The position numbers and the translations under genes are program-made. This document shows positions 39,707 to 51,108 of a stretch of 64,000 bases of DNA, piece by piece (position 1 is the first letter of the stretch; every line of letters begins with the position of its first letter). The notes below the pieces were generated by a model. The model was given only the letters and a program-made list of their open reading frames with translations. It did no database searches and was not told where the DNA came from. The DNA is from DATFPK01 sp035264885 (GTDB taxonomy: Bacteria; Actinomycetota; Thermoleophilia; Solirubrobacterales; 70-9), in NCBI GenBank assembly GCA_035264885.1, contig DATFPK010000063.1:3265-67264 (forward strand), written 5' to 3'.

Positions 39707-41590
39707 ATGGCCGAAGAGAACGGAAAGGAAAGCCGCGAGGAGCGGATCGCCGCGCAGCGACGGGGGCTGCCCGATGCGCCCGGCGTCTACTGGTTCAACG
39801 GTGCCGGCGGCTCCGTGCTGTACGTCGGCAAGGCGAGGTCGATCCGCAAGCGGGTCTCGTCGCACTTCTCGAAGCCCCAAGGCACCTGGCTGTCGCAGGT
39901 GGCGGCGATCGACTTCCTGGTCACGGCGAACGAGGCCGAGGCCCTGCTCGCCGAGCAGAACTTCATCAAGCGCCACCGGCCGCGGTTCAACATCCGGCTT
40001 CGCGACGACAAGTCCTACCCCTACGTCGGGGTGAGCCTGGACGAGGAGTACCCGCGCGTGTACTTCACCCGCGAGCGGCACCGACCGCACCGCGCGTACT
40101 TCGGCCCGTTCTCGAGCGCGAAGCGGGTCCGGGAGACGCTCGACCTGCTCGGCAAGCTCTTCCAGTACCGCACCTGCGAGGGGCCCGAGCCCGGGCGCCG
40201 GTCCGGAAGCCCGTGCCTCGACTACTACATCAAGCGCTGCGGGGCGCCCTGCGTCGGCTACGTCGACCGGCAGGAGTACCGCCGCAACATCGATGCGATC
40301 GTCGACTTCCTCTCCGGCCGCTATCGCCAGGTCGAGCGGCAGGAGGAGCAGAAGATGGACCAGGCGGCGGCCGCCCAGCAGTTCGAGCGCGCGGCCGTCC
40401 ACCGCGACCGCCTGCGGGCCGTGCGTTCGCTGTTCGAACGGCAGCAGGTGGCCGGCGGGTCGGTGGGCACCGCGGACCTGATCGGGGTGGCGGCCGAGGG
40501 CGAGGATGCCAATGCGCAGGTCTTCCAGGTCCGTGACGGCATCCTCGCCGAGCGGCAGAGCTTCTACCTCGAGAACCACGGTGAGCGCAGCCTCGCCGAC
40601 GTCGCCGAGGAGTTCATCGCGCAGTACTACGGGGCGTCGCCGGCGATCCCGCGCGAGGTCATCGTCGGGCCCTACCTGCGCGACGGAGCCGACCTACTCG
40701 CCGAGGCGCTGAGCGAGCGCCGCGGCGGGCCGGTCCGGATCAGGATCGCCGAGCGGGGCGACAAGCGGCGCCTGCGCGACCTGGCCGAGCGCAACGCCCG
40801 CCTCGCCCTCGACCAGGACCGCCTGCGCCGGGAACACCGGCGCCAGCGGCGGGTGGAGTCCCTCAGCGCCCTCGCCGGGGCGCTCGCGATGGACGACCTG
40901 CCGGTCCGGATCGAGGGGTTCGACATCTCCAACCTGGGCGCCGAGCACACCGTCGCCTCGATGGTCGTGTTCGAAGGGGGTGCGACCAAGAAGGCCCACT
41001 ACCGGCGCTTTCGCGTCCGGGGAGACTTCGCCAAGGGCAACGGGGCGGACGACTTCTCGGCGATGGAGGAGGTGCTCACCCGGCGGATGAACCGGTATCT
41101 GGAGCAGGCCGACCTCTCACCGCACGACGGCGAGCGCGATGAGAGCTTCGCCTCGCTGCCGTCGCTGATCGTGATCGACGGCGGCAAGGGCCAGCTCGCG
41201 GCCGGGATGAGGGCGCTGCGGCCGTTCGCCGAGCGCGGCGTCACGGTGATCAGCCTCGCGAAGCGGCTCGAGGAGGTCTACGTGCCCGGTCGTTCGGACC
41301 CGATCGACCTCCCCCCGGAATCGGAGGCGTCGAAGCTGCTCCAGCGCGTGCGCGACGAGGCGCACCGGTTCGCCATCGAGCACCACCGCGGCCGCCGGGA
41401 CCAGGCGATGACGGGCTCGGTGTTCGATGAGCTGCGCGGGGTCGGGCCGGTGCGGAAACGGGCGCTGCTCGCCCATTTCGGGTCGCCTGACCGGGTCCTG
41501 GCGGCGAGCCGCGAGGAGCTCGAAGCGGTCCCGGGGTTGCCGGGCAAGGTCGGGCGCGAGATCCACGAGCAGCTCAACAGGACGGGTTGA
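39707..41590 (+). CDS. uvrC: excinuclease ABC subunit C
   Basis: A 627-residue UvrC, the dual-incision nuclease of nucleotide excision repair. The GIY-YIG domain is at the N-terminus (PGVYWFNGAGGSVLYVGKA, about 25-43), the UVR motif is around residues 205-240, and the RNase-H-like nuclease begins GFDISNLGAEHTVASMVVF with VIDGGKGQL later. Tandem helix-hairpin-helix motifs close the protein (LRGVGPVRKRALL, AVPGLPGKV). The length is standard. It is followed 4 bases later by rapZ, a conserved actinobacterial order. Confidence 0.95.
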   Translation: MAEENGKESREERIAAQRRGLPDAPGVYWFNGAGGSVLYVGKARSIRKRVSSHFSKPQGTWLSQVAAIDFLVTANEAEALLAEQNFIKRHRPRFNIRLRDDKSYPYVGVSLDEEYPRVYFTRERHRPHRAYFGPFSSAKRVRETLDLLGKLFQYRTCEGPEPGRRSGSPCLDYYIKRCGAPCVGYVDRQEYRRNIDAIVDFLSGRYRQVERQEEQKMDQAAAAQQFERAAVHRDRLRAVRSLFERQQVAGGSVGTADLIGVAAEGEDANAQVFQVRDGILAERQSFYLENHGERSLADVAEEFIAQYYGASPAIPREVIVGPYLRDGADLLAEALSERRGGPVRIRIAERGDKRRLRDLAERNARLALDQDRLRREHRRQRRVESLSALAGALAMDDLPVRIEGFDISNLGAEHTVASMVVFEGGATKKAHYRRFRVRGDFAKGNGADDFSAMEEVLTRRMNRYLEQADLSPHDGERDESFASLPSLIVIDGGKGQLAAGMRALRPFAERGVTVISLAKRLEEVYVPGRSDPIDLPPESEASKLLQRVRDEAHRFAIEHHRGRRDQAMTGSVFDELRGVGPVRKRALLAHFGSPDRVLAASREELEAVPGLPGKVGREIHEQLNRTG

Positions 41591-41594
41591 GGCG

Positions 41595-42479
41595 ATGGCG
41601 GACGGCGTCGGCAAGGTCAGGATGGTCGTGATCACCGGACATTCCGGCGCCGGCAAGTCGGAGGCGATCGCCGCCTTCGAGGATGGCGGATATTTCTGCG
41701 TCGACAACCTGCCGCCCCGGATGCTCGGCTCCCTGGGCGAGCTGTTCCGTCACGACGGGAGCGGGGTCGAGCGCGCCGCCGTGGTCTCCGACGTCCGCGG
41801 CGGCGACTACTTCGACGACCTGCTTCAGGTGCTCGACGACCTCGACGGCGACGGTGTGAAGCCCAGGGTGCTCTTCCTCGAGGCCGACGAGGAGACCCTG
41901 GTGGACCGCTACAAGGAGACCCGCCGCCGCCATCCCCTCGCCCCCGAGGGCAGCGTCGTCGACGGCATTCGCGCCGAGCGCACCCTCCTGGCGCCGCTCC
42001 GCGAGCGCGCCGACCTGGTCATGGACACCTCGGAGCTCTCCGGTGGTCAGCTGCGGCGACGGATCGCCGAGGAGCTGCTCGGCGACGAGTCGGCGGGGCG
42101 GCTGGCGCTGACCCTGCTGACCTTCGGCTTCAAGAACGGGCCCCCGCGCGACGCCGACCTCACCCTCGATGTCCGGTTTCTCCCGAACCCCCACTACGTC
42201 GACGACCTGCGCCCGCTGACCGGGCTCGACGAGGAGGTCCGGAGCTACGTCGAGTCCGGCACCCAGGCGGGCGAGTTCTACGGCCGGCTGATGCCGCTGC
42301 TCGAGTTCCTGGTGCCCGCCTACGTGGCTGAAGGGAAGTCCCACCTCACCATCGCGATCGGCTGCACCGGCGGTCGCCATCGGTCGGTGACCGTCGCCGA
42401 CCGGATCAGGCGCGACCTCGCCCAGCGCGAGGACGTCGTCGTCCGGGTCAAGCACCGCGACGTCGAGCTCGACCGGTAG
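41595..42479 (+). CDS. rapZ: RapZ-family nucleotide-binding protein
   Basis: A 294-residue P-loop protein with Walker A GHSGAGKS (15-22), CVDNLPP, and the C-terminal domain signature YVAEGKSHLTIAIGCTGGRHRSV. In E. coli RapZ controls decay of the GlmZ small RNA and so amino-sugar synthesis; in actinobacteria the uvrC-rapZ-(yvcK-whiA) order is common. Here yvcK and whiA do not follow: an ABC exporter does. The ATG at 41595 lies within GAGGCGATGG, 4 bases after uvrC. Confidence 0.93.
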   Translation: MADGVGKVRMVVITGHSGAGKSEAIAAFEDGGYFCVDNLPPRMLGSLGELFRHDGSGVERAAVVSDVRGGDYFDDLLQVLDDLDGDGVKPRVLFLEADEETLVDRYKETRRRHPLAPEGSVVDGIRAERTLLAPLRERADLVMDTSELSGGQLRRRIAEELLGDESAGRLALTLLTFGFKNGPPRDADLTLDVRFLPNPHYVDDLRPLTGLDEEVRSYVESGTQAGEFYGRLMPLLEFLVPAYVAEGKSHLTIAIGCTGGRHRSVTVADRIRRDLAQREDVVVRVKHRDVELDR

Positions 42480-42489
42480 GGCCCGGCCC

Positions 42490-42495
42490 TAACAT
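42490..42495 (+). promoter_or_regulatory. -10 element of ABC exporter operon
   Basis: TAACAT lies 9 bases before GTG 42505. Confidence 0.45.
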
Positions 42496-42504
42496 CCGCC
42501 GGCT

Positions 42505-43413
42505 GTGGCGGAAGAAGTCATCAGGGTCCGCGGGCTGGCCAAGAGCTACGGCGACCTCGAGGCGGTCCGGGGAATCGACCTGGACGTACGGCGCGGCGAG
42601 GTCTTCGCCTTTCTCGGCCCCAATGGCGCCGGCAAGACCACCACCACTGAGATCCTCGAGGGCTATCGCAAGCGGACGGGGGGCCACGTCACGGTCCTCG
42701 GCGAGGACCCGGAACGCGCCGGCCGGTCGTGGCGCGAGCGGGTCGGCATGGTCCTCCAGACCCTGAACCCGGATCCCTACCTGACGGTCCGCGAGTCGCT
42801 CGAGCTCTTCGCCGGCTACTACCGGTCGGCGCGGCCGGTCGAGGACGTGATCGAGCTGATCGGGCTGGGCGACCGGGCCGACGTCCGCGCGCGGGAGCTC
42901 TCCGGCGGCCAGCAGCGCCGGCTCGACGTCGGCATGGCGCTGGTCGGGGACCCCGAGCTTCTCTTCCTCGACGAGCCGACCACCGGCTTCGACCCCTCCG
43001 CGCGCCGCCACGCCTGGGAGATGATCGCCGGCCTCCGCGACCTCGGCAAGACCGTCTTCCTCACGACCCACTACATGGACGAGGCGCAGCGGCTCGCCGA
43101 CCGGGTCGCGATCATCGCCCGTGGCCGGATCGTCGCCACCGGCACGCCCGAGGACCTCGGCGACCGCGAGAGCGAGCCCGCCCGGATCTCGTTCCGCCTC
43201 CCCGAGGGAATCGGGCCGGGGGACGTCCCCGCACCGGCCCCCGAAGTCGGGAACGGCGCCGTCGCCTTCCTGAGCGAGGAGCCGACCCGAGACCTAAATC
43301 GCCTGACGGCCTGGGCGCTCGACCGCGGCGTGGCCCTCGAGGGCCTCGAGGTCCGCCGGCCCAGCCTCGAGGACGTCTACCTGCGCCTGACCGGCGAGGA
43401 GCCGGACCTGTGA
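42505..43413 (+). CDS. ABC-2 exporter ATP-binding protein (DrrA-like)
   Basis: A 302-residue ABC ATPase with Walker A GPNGAGKT (38-45), signature LSGGQQRRLD, Walker B LLFLDEP and His in TTHYMDEAQ. A C-terminal extension of about 85 residues (after 215) matches the DrrA subfamily accessory domain. It powers export through the permease encoded next (GTGA overlap). This is the second ABC-2 pair of the window; the substrate is unknown. Confidence 0.9.
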   Translation: MAEEVIRVRGLAKSYGDLEAVRGIDLDVRRGEVFAFLGPNGAGKTTTTEILEGYRKRTGGHVTVLGEDPERAGRSWRERVGMVLQTLNPDPYLTVRESLELFAGYYRSARPVEDVIELIGLGDRADVRARELSGGQQRRLDVGMALVGDPELLFLDEPTTGFDPSARRHAWEMIAGLRDLGKTVFLTTHYMDEAQRLADRVAIIARGRIVATGTPEDLGDRESEPARISFRLPEGIGPGDVPAPAPEVGNGAVAFLSEEPTRDLNRLTAWALDRGVALEGLEVRRPSLEDVYLRLTGEEPDL

Positions 43414-44180
43414 GCTCGCTTTCGCTCGCCCTGCACCAGTTCCGCTTCGATCAGAAGGCCTTCTGGCGCAACCCCGCCTCGGTCTTCTTCACCGTCGCCT
43501 TCCCGATCGTCTTGCTGGTCATCTTCGCGACGATCTTCGGCAACGACACGATCGAGGAGCTCGGCGGGGTCAAGACCACCACCTACTACGTGCCGGCGAT
43601 CGTGACGATGGCGGTCGTCTCGGCGACCATGCAGAGCCTGGTGATGACGCTCGTCACGGCACGCGAGAACGGCCGCCTGAAGCGCGGGAGGGGGACGCCG
43701 ATGCCGGCCTGGGTCTTCATCGCCGGCCGGGTCAACAACTCGATCCTGCTCTCGCTGGTGATGCTGGTCTTGATCACCGCGATCGGACGGGTCGTCTACG
43801 GGGTCGACGTTCCCTGGGAGCGGCTCCCTGCGGTCCTGGTGACGCTGGTCGTCGGCGCGGCCGCGTTCTGCTGCCTGGGGGTGGCGTTCACCGCCGCGGT
43901 CCCATCCGAGGACGCAGCGGCGCCGATGATCAACGCGGTCCTGTTGCCGCTCTACTTCCTCTCCGGGGTCTTCATCCCCGAGAGCGAGATCCCCGCCGGG
44001 GTGCTCCACGTCGCCGAGGCCTTCCCGATCCGGCACTTCTTCGAAGCCTTCTACGCGGCGTTCACGGGCACCTCGGGCAGCGGGTTCGAGCTCGGGAACC
44101 TGGCGATCGTCGCCGTCTGGGGTGTCGTGGGGCTGCTGGTCGCGCTGAAGGCTTTTCGCTGGACGCCCCGCGGCGGCTGA
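43410..44180 (+). CDS. ABC-2 type transporter permease (DrrB-like)
   Basis: A 256-residue membrane protein with about six helices and the ABC-2 signature AVLLPLYFLSGVFIPESEIP followed by AEAFPIRHFFEAFYAAF. It forms the exporter with the preceding ATPase. The GTG at 43410 overlaps the ATPase stop. RLKRGRGTPMPAWVFI is the conserved cytoplasmic loop of the family. Confidence 0.9.
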   Translation: MSSLSLALHQFRFDQKAFWRNPASVFFTVAFPIVLLVIFATIFGNDTIEELGGVKTTTYYVPAIVTMAVVSATMQSLVMTLVTARENGRLKRGRGTPMPAWVFIAGRVNNSILLSLVMLVLITAIGRVVYGVDVPWERLPAVLVTLVVGAAAFCCLGVAFTAAVPSEDAAAPMINAVLLPLYFLSGVFIPESEIPAGVLHVAEAFPIRHFFEAFYAAFTGTSGSGFELGNLAIVAVWGVVGLLVALKAFRWTPRGG

Positions 44181-44222
44181 GCCGGCCCCCGCTGCGGGTG
44201 GCGCGGCGTCGCCCCACGCAGG

Positions 44223-44228
44223 TAGCCT
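44223..44228 (+). promoter_or_regulatory. -10 element of leaderless VOC gene
   Basis: TAGCCT lies 7 bases before GTG 44236. Confidence 0.5.
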
Positions 44229-44235
44229 GCCGCCG

Positions 44236-44598
44236 GTGATCCACCACGTGATACTCGAGGTAGACGATCTCGAGCGCAGCGCCGCCTTCTACGACGCGAT
44301 GCTCGGCCCGCTGGGGTGGCGGCGCCATTACGAGAAGGAGCAGACGGTCGGGTGGGGGATCGCCAAGCCGGTCTTCTTCGTCTCCGCCGGCCACGGCGCC
44401 CGGGCGGGATTCGGCCTCGTCAGCTTCACGGCCCTGGGCATCGCCGCGGTGAAGGCCGCCCACGAGGCAGGGGTCGCAGCGGGCGGGCAGAGCACGCACG
44501 AGCCGCACGGGACCAACGGCCGGCCCTCCGGCTCCTACTCGGCGTTCCTCCGCGACCCGGACGGGTACGACGTGGAGATCACCGTCGGGGCCGACTGA
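44236..44598 (+). CDS. VOC family (glyoxalase/bleomycin-resistance fold) protein
   Basis: A 120-residue protein starting IHHVILEVDDLERSAAFYDAML, the usual first beta-alpha unit with a metal His, and ending FLRDPDGYDVEI, where the C-terminal Glu of the metal site lies. Members include lyases, dioxygenases and resistance proteins. The substrate is unknown. The length is typical for a single two-repeat domain. Confidence 0.85.
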   Translation: MIHHVILEVDDLERSAAFYDAMLGPLGWRRHYEKEQTVGWGIAKPVFFVSAGHGARAGFGLVSFTALGIAAVKAAHEAGVAAGGQSTHEPHGTNGRPSGSYSAFLRDPDGYDVEITVGAD

Positions 44599-44628
44599 CC
44601 GGCGCGCGCGCCGCGCTCGACGGCTCCA

Positions 44629-44634
44629 TAAGAT
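44629..44634 (+). promoter_or_regulatory. -10-like element of the glycolytic operon
   Basis: TAAGAT lies 35 bases before the gap start. A perfect AGGAGG ribosome-binding site (44654-44659) follows, so unlike many neighbours this mRNA has a leader. Confidence 0.45.
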
Positions 44635-44669
44635 CGGGTCCCAACCCAATTCCAGGAGGCGATGCAGCG

Positions 44670-45691
<1,022 letters not shown>

Positions 45692-45695
<4 letters not shown>

Positions 45696-46876
45696 GCCTC
45701 GGGAAGGCATCGGTCCGCGACGCGGATGTCGCGGCCAGCACGGTGCTGGTCCGGGTCGACTTCAACGTTCCGCTCGAGGACGGGCGGGTGGCCGACGACA
45801 TGCGGATCCGAGCCGCCCTGCCGACCCTGGAGCTGCTGCGCGAGCGGCGCGCGGCGACGATCCTGGTGTCGCATCTGGGCCGGCCGGAGGGAACCGATTC
45901 CGCCCTGTCGATGCGGCCGGTGGGCGAGCGCCTGGCGGAGCTGACCGGCGCTCCGGTCACTCAGGCGCCGGCGGTCGCCGGGGGGGAGGTCGATGCCCTT
46001 GCCGCCGAGCTCGGCGAGGGCGACCTCATGCTGCTCGAGAACAGCCGCTTCGACCCGGGGGAGACCGAGAACGACCCGGACCTGGCGCGGCGGCTGGCGG
46101 CCCCTGTCGACCTGTTCGTCAACGACGCCTTCGGCGCCTCGCACCGCGCCCACGCGACGACCGTCGGGGTCGCCGAGCTCCTGCCCTCCTATGCCGGCCT
46201 GTTGCTGGAGAGCGAGGTCGAGCACCTGACCGCGGTGGCCGAGCGGCCCCGGCGGCCGCTCACGGTCGTCCTCGGCGGCGCCAAGGTCAGCGACAAGATC
46301 GGCGTCATCGACCGCTTCCTCGAGATCGCCGACGAGATCCTGATCGGCGGTGCGATGTGCTTCTGCTTCTTCCGCGCCCAGGGGATCCCCACCGGCGACT
46401 CGCTGGTCGAGGAGGAGGGGGTCCCGGAGGCCGAACGCGCCCTTCACAGGGCGGCGGCGGCCGACTGCCGGCTGGAGCTGCCCGTGGACCTGGTCCTCGG
46501 CAGGGACTTCAACGCGGCGACCGAGCGGCGCGACGCCGAGGGGATCGAGGTATCGGACGGCTGGATGGGGCTGGACGTCGGGCCGCGCACGGCCGAGGCC
46601 TACGCGAAGTCCGTCGGTGCCGCCGGAACCGTGCTCTGGAACGGTCCGATGGGGGCCTTCGAGCTGGAGCCGTTCGCTGCCGGCACCCGCACGCTCGCCG
46701 AGGCAGTCGCCGACGCGCCCGGCACGACCGTCGTCGGCGGCGGCGACTCGGTCGCCGCCCTGCGCCAGTTCGGCCTCGACGACCGCGTGGACTGGCTCTC
46801 GACCGGCGGCGGCGCCTCGCTCGAGCTGCTCGAAGGCAAGCCGCTGCCCGGGGTGGAGGCGCTCCAGGATGCCTGA
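45692..46876 (+). CDS. pgk: phosphoglycerate kinase
   Basis: A 394-residue kinase forming ATP from 1,3-bisphosphoglycerate. Signature VLVRVDFNVPLEDGRVADD, HLGRPEG, NDAFGASHRAHA, LGGAKVSDKIGV and VVGGGDSVAAL are present. The TTG at 45692 overlaps the gap stop (TTGA) and is the only start giving the normal N-terminus, so translation is probably coupled to gap. It overlaps tpiA by eight bases. Confidence 0.95.
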
Positions 46877-47617
46877 GCGCCGTCCCTACGTCGCCGCCAA
46901 CTGGAAGATGCACAAGACGGTCGCCGAGACGCGCGACTTCCTCACCGCCTTCCTCGATGGCCCGAACGGACAGGGGCCGGAGGTGGTGGTCTGCCCGCCC
47001 TTCACGTCGCTGCCGGCAGCGGTCGATCTCTGCGCGGGAACGCCGGTGAAGGTGGCGGCGCAGAACGTGCACCAGGAGGAGAGCGGCGCCTACACCGGCG
47101 AGGTCTCGCCGGCGATGCTGACCGAGCTCGGAGTGGAAGCCGTGATCCTGGGGCACTCCGAGCGGCGCCAGTCGTTCGCGGAGACCGACGAGGCGCTCGC
47201 CGCCAAGGTGCACGCCGCCCTCGCCGCGGGCCTGGAGCCGATCCTCTGCGTCGGCGAGACCCAGGAGGAGCGGGACGGGGGGCGGACCGAGTCGGTCCTC
47301 GTGCGACAGGTCGAGGCCGACCTCGCAGGTCTCGACGCCGGCCGCCTGCCGGAGGTCGTGGTCGCCTACGAGCCGATCTGGGCGATCGGCACCGGCCGCA
47401 CGGCGACGCCGGAGCAGGCGCAGGAGGCGATCGCCTTCATCCGCGGCCTGCTCGGGGCCCGCGGCGAGCGGGCCGAGCGGACGAGGATCGTCTACGGCGG
47501 CTCGGTCAAGCCGGACAACGCCGCAGATCTGATGGCCCAGCCCGACATCGACGGTGCCCTGGTCGGGGGCGCCAGCCTCGACCCGGGCGACTTCCGGGCG
47601 ATCGTCGAGGCGGCGGG

Positions 47618-47621
<4 letters not shown>
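46869..47621 (+). CDS. tpiA: triosephosphate isomerase
   Basis: A 250-residue TIM barrel interconverting dihydroxyacetone phosphate and glyceraldehyde-3-phosphate. Catalytic residues are visible: Lys in AANWKMHK, His in ILGHSERRQ and Glu in VVAYEPIWAIGTG; the phosphate loop ends VYGGSVK and DGALVGGASL. The start lies inside the end of pgk (8-base overlap), and the stop overlaps the gpmI GTG. Confidence 0.95.
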
Positions 47622-49151
<1,530 letters not shown>

Positions 49152-49165
<14 letters not shown>

Positions 49166-49180
49166 CTTAGATTTCATAAT
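49152..49180 (+). promoter_or_regulatory. sigma70-type promoter of hsp20
   Basis: TTGACA (49152-49157) and CATAAT (49175-49180) are separated by 17 bases. The stretch is strikingly A+T-rich for this genome and overlaps the gpmI stop. I see no full HspR (HAIR) operator; a partial ACTTGAC…GACTTAG similarity is not convincing. Confidence 0.7.
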
Positions 49181-49225
49181 CTCCAGCGCAATAGGTAGTC
49201 CCCGCGATTGCAGGAGGGTGTGGAC

Positions 49226-49702
49226 ATGGCACTCGTCAGATGGGATCCGGTTCGTGAGCTCGACAGCCTTCAGACCGACATGAACCGGCTGTTCGACGGC
49301 TTCTTCCAGGGCCGCAACGGCGGCGAGGGGCATCGCCGCTGGATCCCGGCCATGGATCTGGCCGAGACTGAGGATCAGCTCGTCCTCCGCGCCGATCTTC
49401 CCGGCATGAGCGAAGAGGACATCGCGATCGAGATCAAGGACGGCGTGCTGTCGGTCTCGGGAGAGCGCAAGGCCGAGCACGAGGGCGGCAAGGAGGGTTT
49501 CTACCGCGTCGAGAGGGCGTTCGGCCGGTTCTCGCGCTCGCTGAGCCTGCCGCGCGGCGTCGACGCCGGGGCCGTGTCGGCGCACTTCGACCGCGGCGTC
49601 CTCGAGGTGCGCATCCCGAAGCCCGAGGAGCGCAAGCCGACCCGGATCGAGATCGGCGGCGGACAGGACCCGGCGCTCGAGACGACCGGCCAGGAGAAGT
49701 AG
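49226..49702 (+). CDS. Hsp20-family small heat-shock protein
   Basis: A 158-residue small heat-shock chaperone that binds unfolding proteins in oligomers. The alpha-crystallin domain (about 45-140) shows LVLRADLPGMSEEDIAIEIKD-like strands, SGERK, and the family signature GVLEVRIPKP (G-V-L-x-x-x-x-P). ATG 49226 follows AGGAGGG by 7 bases. It has its own A+T-rich promoter and a strong terminator, so it is a separate transcription unit. Confidence 0.93.
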   Translation: MALVRWDPVRELDSLQTDMNRLFDGFFQGRNGGEGHRRWIPAMDLAETEDQLVLRADLPGMSEEDIAIEIKDGVLSVSGERKAEHEGGKEGFYRVERAFGRFSRSLSLPRGVDAGAVSAHFDRGVLEVRIPKPEERKPTRIEIGGGQDPALETTGQEK

Positions 49703-49723
49703 TAGCCGTACGGGCCACACGGC

Positions 49724-49758
49724 GAAGCGGGGGCGCCGGGCGCCCCCGCTTCCTGTTT
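49724..49758 (+). terminator. rho-independent terminator of hsp20
   Basis: GAAGCGGGGGCGCC is followed after one base by its exact complement (49724-49752), then CTGTTT. It lies 21 bases after the stop. Confidence 0.8.
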
Positions 49759-49763
49759 ACGCT
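49758..49763 (+). promoter_or_regulatory. -10 element of leaderless tgt
   Basis: TACGCT, beginning in the T-run of the hsp20 terminator, lies 6 bases before GTG 49770. Confidence 0.5.
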
Positions 49764-49769
49764 CGGCCC

Positions 49770-51017
49770 GTGAGGTCAGCCCCCGATCGTCTCCGGTTCG
49801 AGGTCGGCGCCCGCGACGGCGCCGCCCGCGCCGGCGTCCTCCATACCGCCCACGGCCCGGTCGCGACGCCGGCGTTCATCCCGCTCGCCACCAAGGCGAC
49901 GGTGCGCGGGCTCGAGTCGGCGGAGGTGGCAGGGCTCGGCTTCGAGCTGGTCCTGGGAAACACCTACCACCTGCTGCTGTCGCCGGGCCCGGAGCGGATC
50001 GCCGCGGCCGGCGGCCTGCGCGGGTTCATGGCCTGGGACCGGGCCGTGATCACCGACTCCGGCGGCTTTCAGGTTTTCTCCCTGGCCCACGGCAACGTCA
50101 CCGACGAGATCAAGGGAAGCGGTCGCCGTGCCGGCGAGACCGGAGCGGTGCTCGAGATCGCCGAGGAGGGCGTCCGCTTTCGTTCCTACCGGGACGGCAG
50201 CCAGCACTTCCTCTCGCCCGAGACCTCGATGGAGGCCCAGGGGGCGCTCGGCTCCGACATCGCCCTGGCCTTCGACGAATGCACTCCCTACCACGCCGAC
50301 CGGGACTACACGGCCCGTTCGACCGAGCGCACCCACCGCTGGCTGGCGCGCTGCCTGGACTGGCACGATCGCCACGGCCCGCCGGCCCAGGCCGTGTTCG
50401 GGATCGTCCAGGGGGGTGTCCACGAGGACCTCCGGCGGCAATCGGCCGGCGTCGTCTCGAATGCGGAGGTCGACGGGATCGCGATCGGTGGGACCCTGGG
50501 CCGCGACAAGCAGGAGATGAGGGGCGTGCTCGAGATGACCGCGCCGCTCCTGCCCGAGGAAGCGCCGAAGCACCTGCTCGGAGTGGGCGAGGTCGACGAC
50601 CTGCTGGCCGGCATCGCGCTCGGCCTCGACGTCTTCGACTGCGCCGTCCCCACCCGCCTGGCCCGCCACGGGGTCGCCCTCGTGCCCGACCCCGAGGGGC
50701 GCTTCCGCCTCGATCTGCGCAAGTCGGGCTGGGACCGCGACCGCCGGCCCCTGGCCGACGGCTGCCCCTGCCCCGCCTGCGCCCGCCACGACCGCGACTA
50801 CCTCAGCTACCTCTCGCGGGCGGAGGAGCTGACCGCCGTCCGCCTCCTCGTCGTCCACAACCTGACCTTCCTCGAGCGCCTGATGGCGGGCGCAAGAGCA
50901 GCGATCGAGGAGGGTGAATTCGCGGCGTACAGCGAGGCGATCCTCAACGGCGGCGCTCCCTGGGAGATTCCTCAGCAACCCGCCGCGCCCGGACGCGGGA
51001 GCGAGGGCCGGCAGTAG
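49770..51017 (+). CDS. tgt: tRNA-guanine transglycosylase
   Basis: A 415-residue TIM-barrel enzyme exchanging guanine at tRNA position 34 for a 7-deazaguanine in queuosine formation. ITDSGGFQVFSL contains the catalytic Asp, GVGEVDDLLAGIALGLDVFDC the second Asp, and CPCPACARHDRDYL with a later His the zinc site. The last ten or so codons (PGRGSEGRQ) are supplied by copy B of a dispersed palindromic repeat, and the stop lies in its loop, so the extreme C-terminus is not ancestral. Confidence 0.94.
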   Translation: MRSAPDRLRFEVGARDGAARAGVLHTAHGPVATPAFIPLATKATVRGLESAEVAGLGFELVLGNTYHLLLSPGPERIAAAGGLRGFMAWDRAVITDSGGFQVFSLAHGNVTDEIKGSGRRAGETGAVLEIAEEGVRFRSYRDGSQHFLSPETSMEAQGALGSDIALAFDECTPYHADRDYTARSTERTHRWLARCLDWHDRHGPPAQAVFGIVQGGVHEDLRRQSAGVVSNAEVDGIAIGGTLGRDKQEMRGVLEMTAPLLPEEAPKHLLGVGEVDDLLAGIALGLDVFDCAVPTRLARHGVALVPDPEGRFRLDLRKSGWDRDRRPLADGCPCPACARHDRDYLSYLSRAEELTAVRLLVVHNLTFLERLMAGARAAIEEGEFAAYSEAILNGGAPWEIPQQPAAPGRGSEGRQ

Positions 51018-51066
51018 ATCCGGCTTCTGGAGGCCGGCCCTCGCGGGAGCGAGGACGCGGCGGATT
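50985..51066 (-). repeat. dispersed palindromic repeat, copy B
   Basis: GAGGGCCGGC (51003-51012) pairs perfectly with GCCGGCCCTC (51033-51042). The outer arms CGCGGGAGCGAG are shared with copies A and C when read on the minus strand. It spans the end of tgt and the space before the convergent kinase gene (51018-51108). Confidence 0.65.
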
Positions 51067-51108
51067 TATCTCGGAGCGGCGGGTGCCCGATCGGCCTGGG
51101 TGGCTGCG

